Source: an uncultured Sphaerochaeta sp.
GTDB taxonomy: Bacteria > Spirochaetota > Spirochaetia > Sphaerochaetales > Sphaerochaetaceae
Assembly: GCF_963677075.1 (NCBI RefSeq)
Contig: NZ_OY781873.1
Location: forward strand, 2,009,715-2,073,714
Direction: 5' to 3'
DNA length: 64,000 nucleotides
Shown piece by piece: positions 21,828 to 31,612 of this stretch. A program made the translations under genes and the position numbers. Position 1 is the stretch's first letter, and every line of letters starts with the position of its first letter. The notes under the pieces were generated by a model, which searched no databases, was not told where the DNA came from, and worked only from the letters and a program-made list of their open reading frames with translations.

Positions 21828-22717
21828 TGGAGTACGTTCACTACTCGGTAATGACCCAAGAAATCCTCGAGTACTTGGTACCACCGAATGATCGGCCGGC
21901 GAAGATGGTCGACTGCACCTGTGGAGAAGGCGGACATACGTTCCTCTTCCTCTCCAAATACCCAAATCTGGAAGTGACAGGGTTGGATCGTGACCGTGAA
22001 ATCCAGAAGAAAGCGATCAAACGGATGGAACCCTTTGGAGAACGTTTTACCCCCAGGAATATCTGGTTTGATGATTTCTTTTCTGAATATGGGCAGCAGG
22101 ATCTGGATCTGGTTCTCTTTGACCTGGGCATTTCCAGCTTCCACTTTGAAGAGTCCGAACGCGGTTTTTCTTTCAGGAAGGGTGAAGAGCTCGATATGAG
22201 GTTGGACAAGGATGCCCCCATCAGTGCCCAGGATGTGGTGAATGGATACCAGGAAAAACGTCTGGCTGATGTCATCTATCAATTTGGTGAGGAACGATAC
22301 TCCCGTCGTATTGCCCGGGCGATCGTGGAGGCACGCAAGCTCCATAAGATAACAGGTAGTGAGGAACTGGCTTCCATCATCTACAAATCAGTTCCCCCCA
22401 ACTATCGCTATGGAAGGATTCATCCAGCTACCAGAAGCTTCCAGGCTATCCGAATCGAGGTGAACCGGGAGCTGGATAGAATTGAACCGGCACTAAAAGG
22501 TGCCGTACAGGCCTTGAGGAGTGGAGGAAGACTTGCAGTCATAAGCTTCCATTCATTGGAGGACCGGCCGGTGAAGTGGCTGTTCAAGGGAATGGCAGAG
22601 GGGAGTGAGGCAACCATAAAGATCCTTACTAAAAAACCCCTGATACCCAGTGAGCAAGAAGTAAGTGAGAACCCAGCAAGCAGGAGTGCAAAACTGAGAA
22701 TCATCGAAAAGCTGTAA
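21827..22717 (+). CDS. rsmH: 16S rRNA (cytosine1402-N4)-methyltransferase RsmH
   Basis: 296 residues. MVDCTCGEGGHT is the SAM-binding motif; LDRDREIQKKA, FDLGISSFHF and the C-terminal VISFHSLEDRPVKW are RsmH/MraW signatures. It methylates N4 of C1402 in the 16S decoding site. The usual location directly after mraZ is kept. Confidence 0.96.
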   Translation: MEYVHYSVMTQEILEYLVPPNDRPAKMVDCTCGEGGHTFLFLSKYPNLEVTGLDRDREIQKKAIKRMEPFGERFTPRNIWFDDFFSEYGQQDLDLVLFDLGISSFHFEESERGFSFRKGEELDMRLDKDAPISAQDVVNGYQEKRLADVIYQFGEERYSRRIARAIVEARKLHKITGSEELASIIYKSVPPNYRYGRIHPATRSFQAIRIEVNRELDRIEPALKGAVQALRSGGRLAVISFHSLEDRPVKWLFKGMAEGSEATIKILTKKPLIPSEQEVSENPASRSAKLRIIEKL

Positions 22718-22729
22718 AGGAGGCGAGCT

Positions 22730-23074
22730 ATGGTACATGACTGGTACACCGTGGAGATTGACAGACAGACGTCTGCTAAACCTTGCTACGCTGAGCGCCT
22801 CCAGCACGCCATGATTCTGGTCATGCTACTTCTCCTGATGGTCGCAATCTTCCTGCCGCTCTGGCAGCGGGGGATCAATCGCTCGCTTGAAGTGGAATAC
22901 CAGACACTCTTGGAGAATCGCCAGGCATTGGAAGAGGAACAACAGGTCCTGCGTGCCAGCATTTCCTCACTAAGTATGCCTGAGTCGTTGGCTGACGGTG
23001 CCTGGAGAGAGGGAATTGTATTCCAACCAATCAAGGCCGCGGCAATGCTCCCCATCTCACGGAGTAGCCAATGA
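22730..23074 (+). CDS. ftsL: FtsL-like division protein
   Basis: 114 residues: a short basic cytoplasmic tail, one membrane helix (about 26-44), then a glutamate/glutamine-rich coiled coil (about 50-82). This bitopic layout and the position between rsmH and murF are those of FtsL, which joins FtsQ/FtsB at the septum. Sequence conservation is always low, so the assignment rests on topology and context. A strong AAAGGAGG precedes the ATG; it overlaps murF by 4 bp (ATGA). Confidence 0.72.
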   Translation: MVHDWYTVEIDRQTSAKPCYAERLQHAMILVMLLLLMVAIFLPLWQRGINRSLEVEYQTLLENRQALEEEQQVLRASISSLSMPESLADGAWREGIVFQPIKAAAMLPISRSSQ

Positions 23075-24468
23075 ACACCTACCAACATATAGACCAGTTC
23101 TCCTTTACTCCTTCATCCATTGCTCCTCTTTGTCAGGCAACATGTATCAGAGGTGGTTCCTTACGCATTGTTGATGTGCAGATTGACAGCAGGCTCTGTG
23201 GAAAGGGAAGCCTTTTCTTTGCCTTGAAAGGGGAACGTACCGACGGTTTTGCGTACATCAAGTCAGTATCAGATAAAGGGGCTGCTGCAGTTGTAGTGCC
23301 TACTGAACGTGCACAGGAAGCCTTGCGCTCATGTGACTGTGCAGTTCTGGCCAGTGATGACGTACTTGCCGGTTTGCATGCACTATCCCGTTCCTATCTA
23401 TCCCTGTTCCCCCAATTGAAAACGGTGGGCATCACCGGCAGTTGTGGGAAGAGTACCACCAAGGAAGCCATCGCATGCATTGCAGGACAACTCGGCCCTA
23501 CAGCAAAGACCCCTGGAAATCTCAACAGTGAGTATGGACTTCCCCTGAGTACCTTCTCTTTGGAGAAGCAAAGCCGCTATGGGATCTTTGAGATGGGTAT
23601 CGATCATGTCGGGGAGATGGATAGAATGGTTTCAATCCTCAAACCCGATATTGCACTTCTCACGAATATTGGGATTTCCCATCTTGAGAAATTTGGGAGT
23701 CAGGAGATCATCGCTCAGGAGAAGGCCAAGATTTTCCATCCAGGGATCGAAGCAGGGTTTGTCAGTCGTTCCTGCAAGCATCTGCCAAGCATTGAGAAAC
23801 AAGCCTCAAGGACCTTGCATCGCTATGATGGGGATGCAGTGAAGGCTGTTGACCTTGGGCTGGAAGGCTGGTTGGTGACCTATGAAGGGGAAACCTTCCA
23901 GATCAGGGCAGTGGGCAAACATTTGCTCGAAGATGTCGTTGGTGCCATTGCCATTGGAGCCTATCTTGGGGCAAGTCCGAGGGAGATTGCCCAAGCACTG
24001 GAGGGATTTACCCCGATGCAGGGAAGAAGCTCGGTATACCGTAGTGACATCACCATCATCGATGACTCCTACAATGCCAGCCTGGATTCCACCAGAAGCA
24101 TTCTCTCCTATATTTCCAGCCTCAAATGGGAGGGGGAGAAGAAAGTTGTGCTCGGTCCTATGAAGGAACTGGGTAACCAGTCTCGTATTGCACATCGCTC
24201 GGTTGCGAATCTGCTTGCAAGATCCTCTTTTGGCAGAGCTTACCTCTATGGAAGTGAAATGAAAGAGGCGGCAAGCCAGCTTAGACGTCAGGGATATGCA
24301 AAGAAAGTCTCATTTACTGAGAGCTTCGAGGAGTTGGAAAATACTGTAGAGAGGCAGAGAAACCGGGGTGACCTGTTCTTACTCAAGGCCTCTCGCTCAG
24401 TTGGTATGGAACGGCTTATTCCTTCCCTCACTGAATATGCTGCAAGGAGGCCGATGAGGTATGCCTGA
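23071..24468 (+). CDS. murF: UDP-N-acetylmuramoyl-tripeptide--D-alanyl-D-alanine ligase MurF
   Basis: 465 residues with the Mur-ligase plan: N-terminal UDP-binding domain, ATP site GITGSCGKSTTK starting at 120, central EMGIDHVGEM, and the C-terminal ligand domain with DDSYNASLDSTRS, which marks MurF rather than MurE. It adds D-Ala-D-Ala to the peptidoglycan precursor. murE, murD and murC, often neighbours, are absent here. It overlaps ftsL and mraY. Confidence 0.93.
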   Translation: MNTYQHIDQFSFTPSSIAPLCQATCIRGGSLRIVDVQIDSRLCGKGSLFFALKGERTDGFAYIKSVSDKGAAAVVVPTERAQEALRSCDCAVLASDDVLAGLHALSRSYLSLFPQLKTVGITGSCGKSTTKEAIACIAGQLGPTAKTPGNLNSEYGLPLSTFSLEKQSRYGIFEMGIDHVGEMDRMVSILKPDIALLTNIGISHLEKFGSQEIIAQEKAKIFHPGIEAGFVSRSCKHLPSIEKQASRTLHRYDGDAVKAVDLGLEGWLVTYEGETFQIRAVGKHLLEDVVGAIAIGAYLGASPREIAQALEGFTPMQGRSSVYRSDITIIDDSYNASLDSTRSILSYISSLKWEGEKKVVLGPMKELGNQSRIAHRSVANLLARSSFGRAYLYGSEMKEAASQLRRQGYAKKVSFTESFEELENTVERQRNRGDLFLLKASRSVGMERLIPSLTEYAARRPMRYA

Positions 24469-25396
24469 TAGGTTGCTGCTCCTGTTTGTACTCTCCTTTG
24501 TCGTAACCTTCGTTATCTCGAAGGTTCTGTTGTCTTTTGTAAAACAGAGCGACATTGCGGTCAAACCGGAGCTGAGGGCCTTTCAGAAGCAAAAGGCTGG
24601 GACTCCCGTCCTTGGAGGTTTGGCTTTCACCATGGGAACCTTGTTGGTTTCCCTCTTCGACCCTTCGCTTTCCAATCCACAGGTGTTGTTTCCCTTGCTT
24701 GCCTTGGTCATATTTGCCGGCATTGGTTTTCTGGATGACCACATGAAGCGCAAACATTCCAATGGCGATGGCTTGCCATCGTTAGCGAAACTGTTGTTGC
24801 AGATGCAAGGAGCCCTCTTGCTTCTGGTACTCGCCAAGGGTCAGAACCTGCTCAGTACCCGTATCGATTTGGTGGTATTCCAGCTTGATTTGGGTATAGG
24901 CTACTATCTGTTTGCTTTGCTGTACATCCTTTATTTCGTGAATGCAGTGAACATTACCGATGGGCTTGATGCACTGGCTGCAGGAAGCAGCCTTCCAATG
25001 CTTCTCTTGCTGGTGATGCTTTCCTTGAAGACGGGGAGTATAGCTTCCAGTGCATTGCTTGGTTCCTTGATTGCCTTCCTTTTCTTTAATCTTCCACCTG
25101 CCCGCTATTTCATGGGGGACTGTGGGAGCCATGCGCTTGGGGCATATATTGCAATGTCAGCTCTGCTGATGGGCTCGGAGCTGGTATTGTTTCTTGCCAG
25201 CGGATTATTCCTTCTTGAACTGGCTTCCAGCCTGATTCAGATCATTTCCATCAGACGGTTTGGCAGAAAGGTATTTACCATTGCCCCATTGCACCATGCA
25301 TATGAACTCAAGGGAGTGAAAGAGAGCCGTATAGTGGTTGCTTTCACTTTGGTATCCTGGTTGTTTGCAGCAGTCTCACTGCTGATTAGTAGGTGA
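24461..25396 (+). CDS. mraY: phospho-N-acetylmuramoyl-pentapeptide-transferase MraY
   Basis: 311 residues, about 50 shorter than E. coli MraY but with the catalytic landmarks: GFLDDHMK, NAVNITDGLDALAAG, FMGDCGSHALGA and the APLHHAYE histidine motif. About nine to ten membrane helices. It transfers phospho-MurNAc-pentapeptide to undecaprenyl phosphate to make lipid I. It overlaps murF by 8 bp. Confidence 0.94.
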   Translation: MPDRLLLLFVLSFVVTFVISKVLLSFVKQSDIAVKPELRAFQKQKAGTPVLGGLAFTMGTLLVSLFDPSLSNPQVLFPLLALVIFAGIGFLDDHMKRKHSNGDGLPSLAKLLLQMQGALLLLVLAKGQNLLSTRIDLVVFQLDLGIGYYLFALLYILYFVNAVNITDGLDALAAGSSLPMLLLLVMLSLKTGSIASSALLGSLIAFLFFNLPPARYFMGDCGSHALGAYIAMSALLMGSELVLFLASGLFLLELASSLIQIISIRRFGRKVFTIAPLHHAYELKGVKESRIVVAFTLVSWLFAAVSLLISR

Positions 25397-25401
25397 ATGC
25401 C

Positions 25402-26637
25402 ATGGATATACGAAGAGATTTTGATGATTGGCGGCAAATAGAGGAACCACTTGAGGAGAGCGGAAGAAACCTGAGTGCCTTCACTTTCCTTTGTGTCGTC
25501 ATCCTCATTACCTCTCTAGGGCTGATCATGCTCTACAGCGCCTCATACAATGAGGCCTTGGTACATGGACTACCTCATCACTATTTCTTTACAAGACAAA
25601 TGATGTTTGTCGCCTTGGCAGTGGTTGGTTGGTTTGTCATCCGTTATATACCCCTTCGTTGGATAGAGCATATTTCCTATTTTGCATTGGTTGTATCCAT
25701 GATTCTCCTCCTGATGACCCTCTTCACTCCCTTTGGACAGGAACGTCTGGGTTCCAAGCGTTGGCTGCAGATTGGACCCATTCCATCCTTCCAGCCTTCA
25801 GAGTTTGCAAAAGTAGGGATCATTCTTTTCTTTGCTGCCTACCATAGGAAGGACCGCAGCGGGCAATCCATGCTTCTCCGTCATGGACTGCCCATAGTGA
25901 TCAGCTTGGTGATTACCTTGCTGATCTTTCTTCAGCGGGACTACTCTTCAGCGATCTTGTTCCTGTTTATCTGTTTTGCCATGTTGATCGCCAGTGGGTT
26001 CAGGATTCTTCACATGGTCATTCTCCTTGCATTCCTGGTTCCCCCAGCGATTGTTGCGATGTTCAGTCAATCCTACCGGGTCAAACGAATTTTCTCTTTC
26101 CTGTTTCCTTCCCTCGATCCTAGTGGGATGAGTTATCAGGTAAGTACCGGGTTGAAGGCAATCTCTTCAGGAGGGCTGTTTGGGGTAGGCCTGGGCAATG
26201 GTTCCTACAAGCTTGGACTCCTGCCTGAAGTCCAGAGTGACTTCATATTTGCCTCAGTTTGCGAGGAGTTGGGACTTGTGGGGGGAGCTTTCATCCTTGC
26301 ACTCTTTCTCATGTTTGCGATTCTTGGATACCATGCAAGCCGAAAGATGCAGGACAGGGATCGATTTCTCAGCTTGATGGCCTTCGGCCTGACCAGTATG
26401 GTGCTATTCCAAGCTATCCTGAATCTCGGAGTGGTAACTGCATTGTTACCACCCACCGGTATCCCCCTACCGTTCTTCAGCCAAGGGGGAACCAATATTC
26501 TGGTGGTATTATTGAGCTGTGCGATGCTTTACCGAATTCTACTGATCAGCAGTGGCAGGATACCACTGTACAAGAGTTCCTTGGGCAAAGAGGAGCGAGC
26601 AGCGATTCAGTTTCCCTCCCAAGGGGGCGTTGAATGA
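25402..26637 (+). CDS. ftsW: SEDS peptidoglycan glycosyltransferase FtsW
   Basis: 411 residues, ten membrane helices. LGLIMLYSASY, the ERLGSKRWLQIGP(x)PSFQPSEFAK motif and GVGLGNGSYKLGLLPEVQSDFIF are SEDS signatures including the catalytic loop region. FtsW polymerises septal glycan from lipid II. The ATG at 25402 has AGGTG 6 nt upstream; an overlapping GTG at 25393 would add three residues. Its transpeptidase partner is not beside it but may be the PBP at 36295-37962. Confidence 0.94.
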   Translation: MDIRRDFDDWRQIEEPLEESGRNLSAFTFLCVVILITSLGLIMLYSASYNEALVHGLPHHYFFTRQMMFVALAVVGWFVIRYIPLRWIEHISYFALVVSMILLLMTLFTPFGQERLGSKRWLQIGPIPSFQPSEFAKVGIILFFAAYHRKDRSGQSMLLRHGLPIVISLVITLLIFLQRDYSSAILFLFICFAMLIASGFRILHMVILLAFLVPPAIVAMFSQSYRVKRIFSFLFPSLDPSGMSYQVSTGLKAISSGGLFGVGLGNGSYKLGLLPEVQSDFIFASVCEELGLVGGAFILALFLMFAILGYHASRKMQDRDRFLSLMAFGLTSMVLFQAILNLGVVTALLPPTGIPLPFFSQGGTNILVVLLSCAMLYRILLISSGRIPLYKSSLGKEERAAIQFPSQGGVE

Positions 26638-27389
26638 GACGCATACCGATTGGGGTGAAGTTGACCGCGATGATTCTCCCCTTGGTTGTGTTCCTGGTAT
26701 TCATTGCACTGCGCACAGTTCCGCAGTTCAAGATCACCACAATCAAGGTTGTTGCAGAAAATGGGAAGGAGAGAATTCCCACTACACTCAAGGAACAATT
26801 GGCAACCTACGTGGGGCTCTCACTTTTTGAACTGAATCTCAATCATCTCGAGCGGGAGTTGAGCTCATACCCGACAATCAAAACCCTGAAGCTTAAACGA
26901 GTCTTGCCTTCCTCTCTTGTGGCAACCATCTCCTTGGTGGAAAGTCCTGCCTTGGTGCAGACCACTGATGGGTTAGAGACCTATCTGGTTGAGGAAAATG
27001 CATTAGTGAGATTGCCTGCCGAAGAAATTGATGCATGGAAACAGGAGATGGTTACCATACTGGTACCTCCCTCCTATGCACAGATGCTGAGAGTCTATGG
27101 ACTTGATAGCTCATTTCATCAGGTTATGGAATTGGCAAATTCCCTTGGAGAGAAAACTACCTTGATAACAAGTATAAAATACGATAATAATAGTAGTAAC
27201 AGCTTTGGAAAGATGGTTTTGGAAATCTCCTCTCTCAATGCCCAGATTTGGGTGAGAGAACCTGTAGGGACGGCCCAGATACAAGCGGCCGTAGCACTGG
27301 CCCAACAGGACCAGAAGGATACACTCTCCTTCCTCAGCTCGGAAGACAAGCGTTATGACCTCTATCGAGAGGGTTTGGTGCGCAGGTAA
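26634..27389 (+). CDS. ftsQ: FtsQ/DivIB-type division protein (POTRA domain)
   Basis: 251 residues: a short cytoplasmic tail, one membrane helix (about 9-27), a POTRA domain (about 30-105) with ISLVESPALV at its end, then a beta domain. It sits between ftsW and ftsA, the canonical ftsQ place, and overlaps ftsW by 4 bp. FtsQ nucleates the FtsQLB complex. The call rests on topology, POTRA pattern and position. Confidence 0.85.
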   Translation: MRRIPIGVKLTAMILPLVVFLVFIALRTVPQFKITTIKVVAENGKERIPTTLKEQLATYVGLSLFELNLNHLERELSSYPTIKTLKLKRVLPSSLVATISLVESPALVQTTDGLETYLVEENALVRLPAEEIDAWKQEMVTILVPPSYAQMLRVYGLDSSFHQVMELANSLGEKTTLITSIKYDNNSSNSFGKMVLEISSLNAQIWVREPVGTAQIQAAVALAQQDQKDTLSFLSSEDKRYDLYREGLVRR

Positions 27390-27417
27390 TGAGACCGACC
27401 AGAAGGGGGTTGCTGTA

Positions 27418-28665
27418 ATGGCTGGTGATAAGATGTTGATGGGACTGGATATAGGCTCAAGCCGAACTAGATGCGTTATCGGCTCAGTGAGTCGGGATGG
27501 CCAGTTGATGGTAGACAGCATCTGTGAGCACTCCAGTGAAGGAGTTCGAGCCGGTTCCATCGTTAATATTGAGCAGACCTTGAAGACCATCCAAACGGTG
27601 ATCAATGAAGCGGAGCTCCAGGCAGGAGCTGAGATGAGTGAAGTCATCATCGGAATCGGTGGGGAGAATATTGTTGGTATCCCCAGTACCGGGGTGGTCG
27701 GGATCAATAGCAAGGACCAAGAAATAAAAAGAGAAGATATTTTTCGCAGTCTTGAGGTCGCCAGGGCGTTTGAACTACCCCAGGACCGTGAGATTCTCCA
27801 TACATTGGTCCAGGACTTCCAGATTGATGGACAGATGGGTATCAAGGATCCCATCGATATGCTTGGGCATCGGCTCGAGAGCCGGGTGCTGATTGTAACT
27901 GCTTCTTCTGCAATTTGCCAGAATGAGCGAAAGTGTATCCAGCGGTCTGGATTGAGCGTACAGAGAATGGTATTGCAGAGCCTTGCCGATGCTGAGGTAG
28001 TCCTCAGCGGTGAGGAAAAAGAGATGGGCACAATCCTTATCAATATCGGCAGTGGTATCACGAATATGATAGCTTATACCAATGGGGCTCCCGTCTATAC
28101 AGGTGGGGTTAACCTAGGAGGAGATGCTGTCACGAATGATATTGCCTACATTCTGAACAAGACGCGGGGAACTGCGGAGCAGATAAAGTGTGAAAGTGGT
28201 CACAGTTATGTACCTTCTGTCAGTAGTGAAGATATGGTACTTATCCCCCAGGTGGGGGGACTTCCTCCCATCAAGATGCCCAAGAAAGAGCTCAGCAAGG
28301 TCATTGAACCAAGAATGGCTGAAATCTTCAGTAGATTGCAGAGTGACTTGGAAAAGGCCCAGGTGCATGGTTCCTTTGGTGGTGGAGTGGTATTGGTAGG
28401 AGGAGGAGCCCTGCTTAGCGGGGTTACCGAACTGGCAAGTGAGATTTTCCAGCTTCCTGCGCGCCTCGGATTCCCTGAGGCTATTGGGGGCTTGGATCGG
28501 AGTTATATCAGTCCACAGTACACGACTGTGCTTGGCTTGATGAAGAGTGAAGCTCGTAGGGCACGGGATACAGCTACCGGAACACGTTCACGCAAGGAGC
28601 GGACGCGTCGCAAGGAAGGTGGGGCAGTATCGAAGCTCCGTGGTTTTTTCAGGACACTGTTTTAA
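27418..28665 (+). CDS. ftsA: cell division protein FtsA
   Basis: 415 residues of actin-like fold: MGLDIGSSRTRCVIG (phosphate 1), IINIGSGITNMIAYTNG-type phosphate 2 region, and VVLVGGGALLSGV near 320. The C-terminal helix FRTLF after a basic stretch is the membrane-targeting amphipathic end. FtsA tethers FtsZ to the membrane. The ATG at 27418 has AAGGGGG 8 nt upstream; the frame is open upstream across the ftsQ end. Confidence 0.95.
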   Translation: MAGDKMLMGLDIGSSRTRCVIGSVSRDGQLMVDSICEHSSEGVRAGSIVNIEQTLKTIQTVINEAELQAGAEMSEVIIGIGGENIVGIPSTGVVGINSKDQEIKREDIFRSLEVARAFELPQDREILHTLVQDFQIDGQMGIKDPIDMLGHRLESRVLIVTASSAICQNERKCIQRSGLSVQRMVLQSLADAEVVLSGEEKEMGTILINIGSGITNMIAYTNGAPVYTGGVNLGGDAVTNDIAYILNKTRGTAEQIKCESGHSYVPSVSSEDMVLIPQVGGLPPIKMPKKELSKVIEPRMAEIFSRLQSDLEKAQVHGSFGGGVVLVGGGALLSGVTELASEIFQLPARLGFPEAIGGLDRSYISPQYTTVLGLMKSEARRARDTATGTRSRKERTRRKEGGAVSKLRGFFRTLF

Positions 28666-28692
28666 TCGTGCCGAATGGCGAAGGAATAGAGT

Positions 28693-29937
28693 ATGGATTT
28701 TGGAATGTTTGAAGTTGAGGATATGGTTCAGGATGAACAAACCACTGCCACGGTCATCAAGGTGCTCGGGGTAGGAGGTGCTGGTGGAAATGCGGTTAAT
28801 CGTATGATTGCCAGTGGCCTGAAAAAGGTGCAGTTCGTTACCATGAACACTGATATGCAGGCCTTACAGCGATCCAACGCACAGGTCCGCCTTCCCATCG
28901 GCAAGGAGTTGACAGGAGGCCTTGGTGCAGGAGGTGTTCCTGAAGTGGGGGAGAAAGCTGCCCAGGAGAGCAAGGAAGACATCCGCCGCGAGATTGAGAA
29001 TGCCGATATGGTCTTTATTACCGCCGGCATGGGAGGGGGAACCGGTACTGGTGCAGCCCCGGTAGTCGCTGAGATTGCCAAGAGCTGTAATGCTCTCACT
29101 GTTGCGGTCGTAACCACTCCATTCGCCTTCGAAGGGAAGAAGAAATTACTGTTGGCACAGGCAGGAATTGAAAAACTGCGAAAGCAGGTGGATACCCTGA
29201 TCATCATCCCCAACCAATATTTGCTGAAGGTAGTGGAGAACAATACCCCTATCAAGCAAGCCTTCCTGATGGCGGATGAAGTCCTGTATATGGGTGTACA
29301 GGGAATCAGTGAGCTGATCACTGAACCAGGTGAAATCAACATTGACTTTGCGGACGTCAGGACTGTCATGAAAGGCAAGGGTGATGCTCTTATGGGTATC
29401 GGATTTGGAGAAGGGGCGAACCGTGCAGTTGATGCTGCTCGACAAGCCATCAACAACCCCCTCCTGGAAAATGCCAGTATAGAGGGAGCCAAGAGTGTCC
29501 TGGTCAATCTCTCGGGTAGCGACAACCTTACCCTCCAGGAGTACCAGGATGTCGTTGAGTTGGTAACCGACAAGTGCAGTGATGATGCTCTGATTATCGC
29601 TGGTCAGGCTTTCAATCCTGAACTTGGTGACCGTATCAAGGTCACGGTAGTTGCTACTGGCTTTGAACGGAAGGAAGAGGTCGTTGGTGCTGAAGTGCCT
29701 GAGATGGATATGGTCAAGCGCCACTATGCCGCTGCAAAAGTTGACGAAAAGAGGCAGGAAGAAGAGGCCCCTGCAGCCAAAAACACCCAGGAGGACGAGG
29801 AAGCAATCCCCGCAATCCAGGTCAATCGCTGGCAGGATCTGCAGAAACAGCTGGGTAAGGGGCCGGGTAGTAATTCCAACGACTATACCATCCCTGCCGT
29901 ACTGAGGTACTCCAGGAATAAAGCAGAAGAGAAATAA
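28693..29937 (+). CDS. ftsZ: cell division protein FtsZ
   Basis: 414 residues. The tubulin signature GGGTGTG lies at 114-120, the N-terminal GVGGAGGNAVNRM at about 25, and the synergy-loop region NIDFADVRTVM at about 216. After a charged linker (350-390) the C-terminal peptide YTIPAVLRYSR should bind FtsA. It is followed 2 bp later by a Xer recombinase gene. Confidence 0.98.
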   Translation: MDFGMFEVEDMVQDEQTTATVIKVLGVGGAGGNAVNRMIASGLKKVQFVTMNTDMQALQRSNAQVRLPIGKELTGGLGAGGVPEVGEKAAQESKEDIRREIENADMVFITAGMGGGTGTGAAPVVAEIAKSCNALTVAVVTTPFAFEGKKKLLLAQAGIEKLRKQVDTLIIIPNQYLLKVVENNTPIKQAFLMADEVLYMGVQGISELITEPGEINIDFADVRTVMKGKGDALMGIGFGEGANRAVDAARQAINNPLLENASIEGAKSVLVNLSGSDNLTLQEYQDVVELVTDKCSDDALIIAGQAFNPELGDRIKVTVVATGFERKEEVVGAEVPEMDMVKRHYAAAKVDEKRQEEEAPAAKNTQEDEEAIPAIQVNRWQDLQKQLGKGPGSNSNDYTIPAVLRYSRNKAEEK

Positions 29938-29939
29938 CT

Positions 29940-30833
29940 ATGGCTCTCCCCGTTGACCAGCTCCTGCTCGAAGAGTACGAGGATTATCTGATGATACAGC
30001 GTCGTCTATCCCAGGCGACGCTGTCGGTCTATCTATACGAAGTTTCTCGTTTGCTGGAAACAGCATCCCCCCTTGAAACAGTGGATGCAACCCAACTGGA
30101 AACCTATCTGATCGGGGAGAGAAAGGAGCGCAACCTCAGCCCTGCAAGTCTTGCAAAGACACTCAGTGCACTTAGGTCATTCTTTTCCTTTCTGCAACTC
30201 CAGAAGATAAGGCAGGACAACCCTGTCCTCCTGATCAGTCATTCACAGAAACCGCTCACGCTTCCCCTGGTGGCAAGTGTGGAGCAGATTGATGTACTCC
30301 TTGAAAGTATTGATACGAGCTCCCCACTGGGATATCGGGATCGCACCTTGTTTGAATTGATCTACTCCTGTGGATTGAGAATAAGTGAGGCATGTAATCT
30401 TGAGGTTTCTGATTATCAGGATGGAAAACTGCGTGTGCTGGGAAAGAGGGATAAGCTTCGTATTGTTCCTGTAGGGGATATTGCAGCCTACTATCTGGAT
30501 GAGTATCTCAAGGATATCCGTCCGGATCTTATTGGTATGCGCTTGGCCAACAAAGCCCTTTTTGTCGGACGTAGGGGCAGGAAGCTCACCAGGCAGGCTA
30601 TCTATAAGCGTTTTGTCAGCTACTGTGGGGAGTGCGGCCTTGATGCAAAGGTGCATACGCTTCGCCATAGCTTTGCCACCCACCTCCTCGAGGGGGGAGC
30701 TGACCTGAGAAGTGTCCAGGAGTTGCTTGGACATGCAGATATCAAGACAACGCAAATCTACACCCATGTGGATACTGCCTCCCTGCAGCATGCATATGAT
30801 GCCTACCATGACGAGCAGGGGAGTGAGGAGTAA
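29940..30833 (+). CDS. xerD: tyrosine recombinase, XerD type
   Basis: 297 residues: a core-binding SAM-like domain (1-95) and a catalytic domain with R147, a lysine in the beta-hairpin near 169-172, H239, R242, H265 and Y274. Xer enzymes resolve chromosome dimers at dif during division. It starts 2 bp after the ftsZ stop, so division and dimer resolution genes are in one transcript. XerC versus XerD cannot be fixed from one sequence; a second recombinase lies at 32484-33374. Confidence 0.88.
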   Translation: MALPVDQLLLEEYEDYLMIQRRLSQATLSVYLYEVSRLLETASPLETVDATQLETYLIGERKERNLSPASLAKTLSALRSFFSFLQLQKIRQDNPVLLISHSQKPLTLPLVASVEQIDVLLESIDTSSPLGYRDRTLFELIYSCGLRISEACNLEVSDYQDGKLRVLGKRDKLRIVPVGDIAAYYLDEYLKDIRPDLIGMRLANKALFVGRRGRKLTRQAIYKRFVSYCGECGLDAKVHTLRHSFATHLLEGGADLRSVQELLGHADIKTTQIYTHVDTASLQHAYDAYHDEQGSEE

Positions 30834-30835
30834 GC

Positions 30836-31579
30836 GTGAGTGTATTATGGATTCTCTGTCCCATCATCGCCTTCGGTTCTGCTGTGGATGCCATCGCTGG
30901 TGGTGGTGGCCTGATCACCCTGACCGCCTATGTAGCGGTGGGGCTTCCTTCAACCACCGCCCTGGGGAATAATAAATTTGCCTCTGCAAGTGGGACACTG
31001 GTTGCCACCATCCAGTATCTGGCCAATAAGCAGGTCAGCTTTCTGGTAGGGGGGATAGCCATTGTTACAACCTTCATAGGTTCTTCCTATGGATCCTACC
31101 TGGCTACACAATATGCAGCAACCTATCTTTCCTATCTCTTGATCATACTGGTACCCTCCCTTGCCGTATTCATGTTGGTAAACCCGAATTTCGGGAAGGC
31201 CCAACCAAGGGGAAGGGCTTTCACCCTATCCCTCAGTGGCATCACAGGATTGGTAGTTGGGATGTATGATGGCTTCTTCGGGCCAGGGACAGGCATGTTC
31301 CTTACCATCATTTTTACCGCTGTACTCGGTCTGGACCTGCTTAAGGCATGTGGAACTGCACGGATAGTGAACCTTGCCTCCAATATCGCAGCCTTGTCCA
31401 TGTTTCTCTACCATGGGGTGATTGATTTCTCCATTGCAATTCCCTGTGCCATCAGTGCCATCATTGGTGGGTACATCGGCAGTCACTTGGCACTGAGAAT
31501 CGGAGGGAAGGTAGTGAAACCGGTCATGTTGCTGGTACTCTCCCTCTTGCTCATCAAGGTTGTGTTTGAACGGTTTTGA
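30836..31579 (+). CDS. TSUP (TauE/SafE) family permease
   Basis: 247 residues with about eight hydrophobic segments. AGGGGLITLTAYVAVGLPSTTALGNNKF at 17-44 is the family's N-terminal repeat motif, and the related GFFGPGTGMFL begins the second repeat. Members export sulfite, sulfoacetate or similar organosulfur anions; the substrate is unknown. A GTG start is used with AGGAG 5 nt upstream, 2 bp after xerD. Confidence 0.87.
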   Translation: MSVLWILCPIIAFGSAVDAIAGGGGLITLTAYVAVGLPSTTALGNNKFASASGTLVATIQYLANKQVSFLVGGIAIVTTFIGSSYGSYLATQYAATYLSYLLIILVPSLAVFMLVNPNFGKAQPRGRAFTLSLSGITGLVVGMYDGFFGPGTGMFLTIIFTAVLGLDLLKACGTARIVNLASNIAALSMFLYHGVIDFSIAIPCAISAIIGGYIGSHLALRIGGKVVKPVMLLVLSLLLIKVVFERF

Positions 31580-31612
31580 AGCAAGGATCCTGTCTTCCTG
31601 CCTTTAGGAGAT

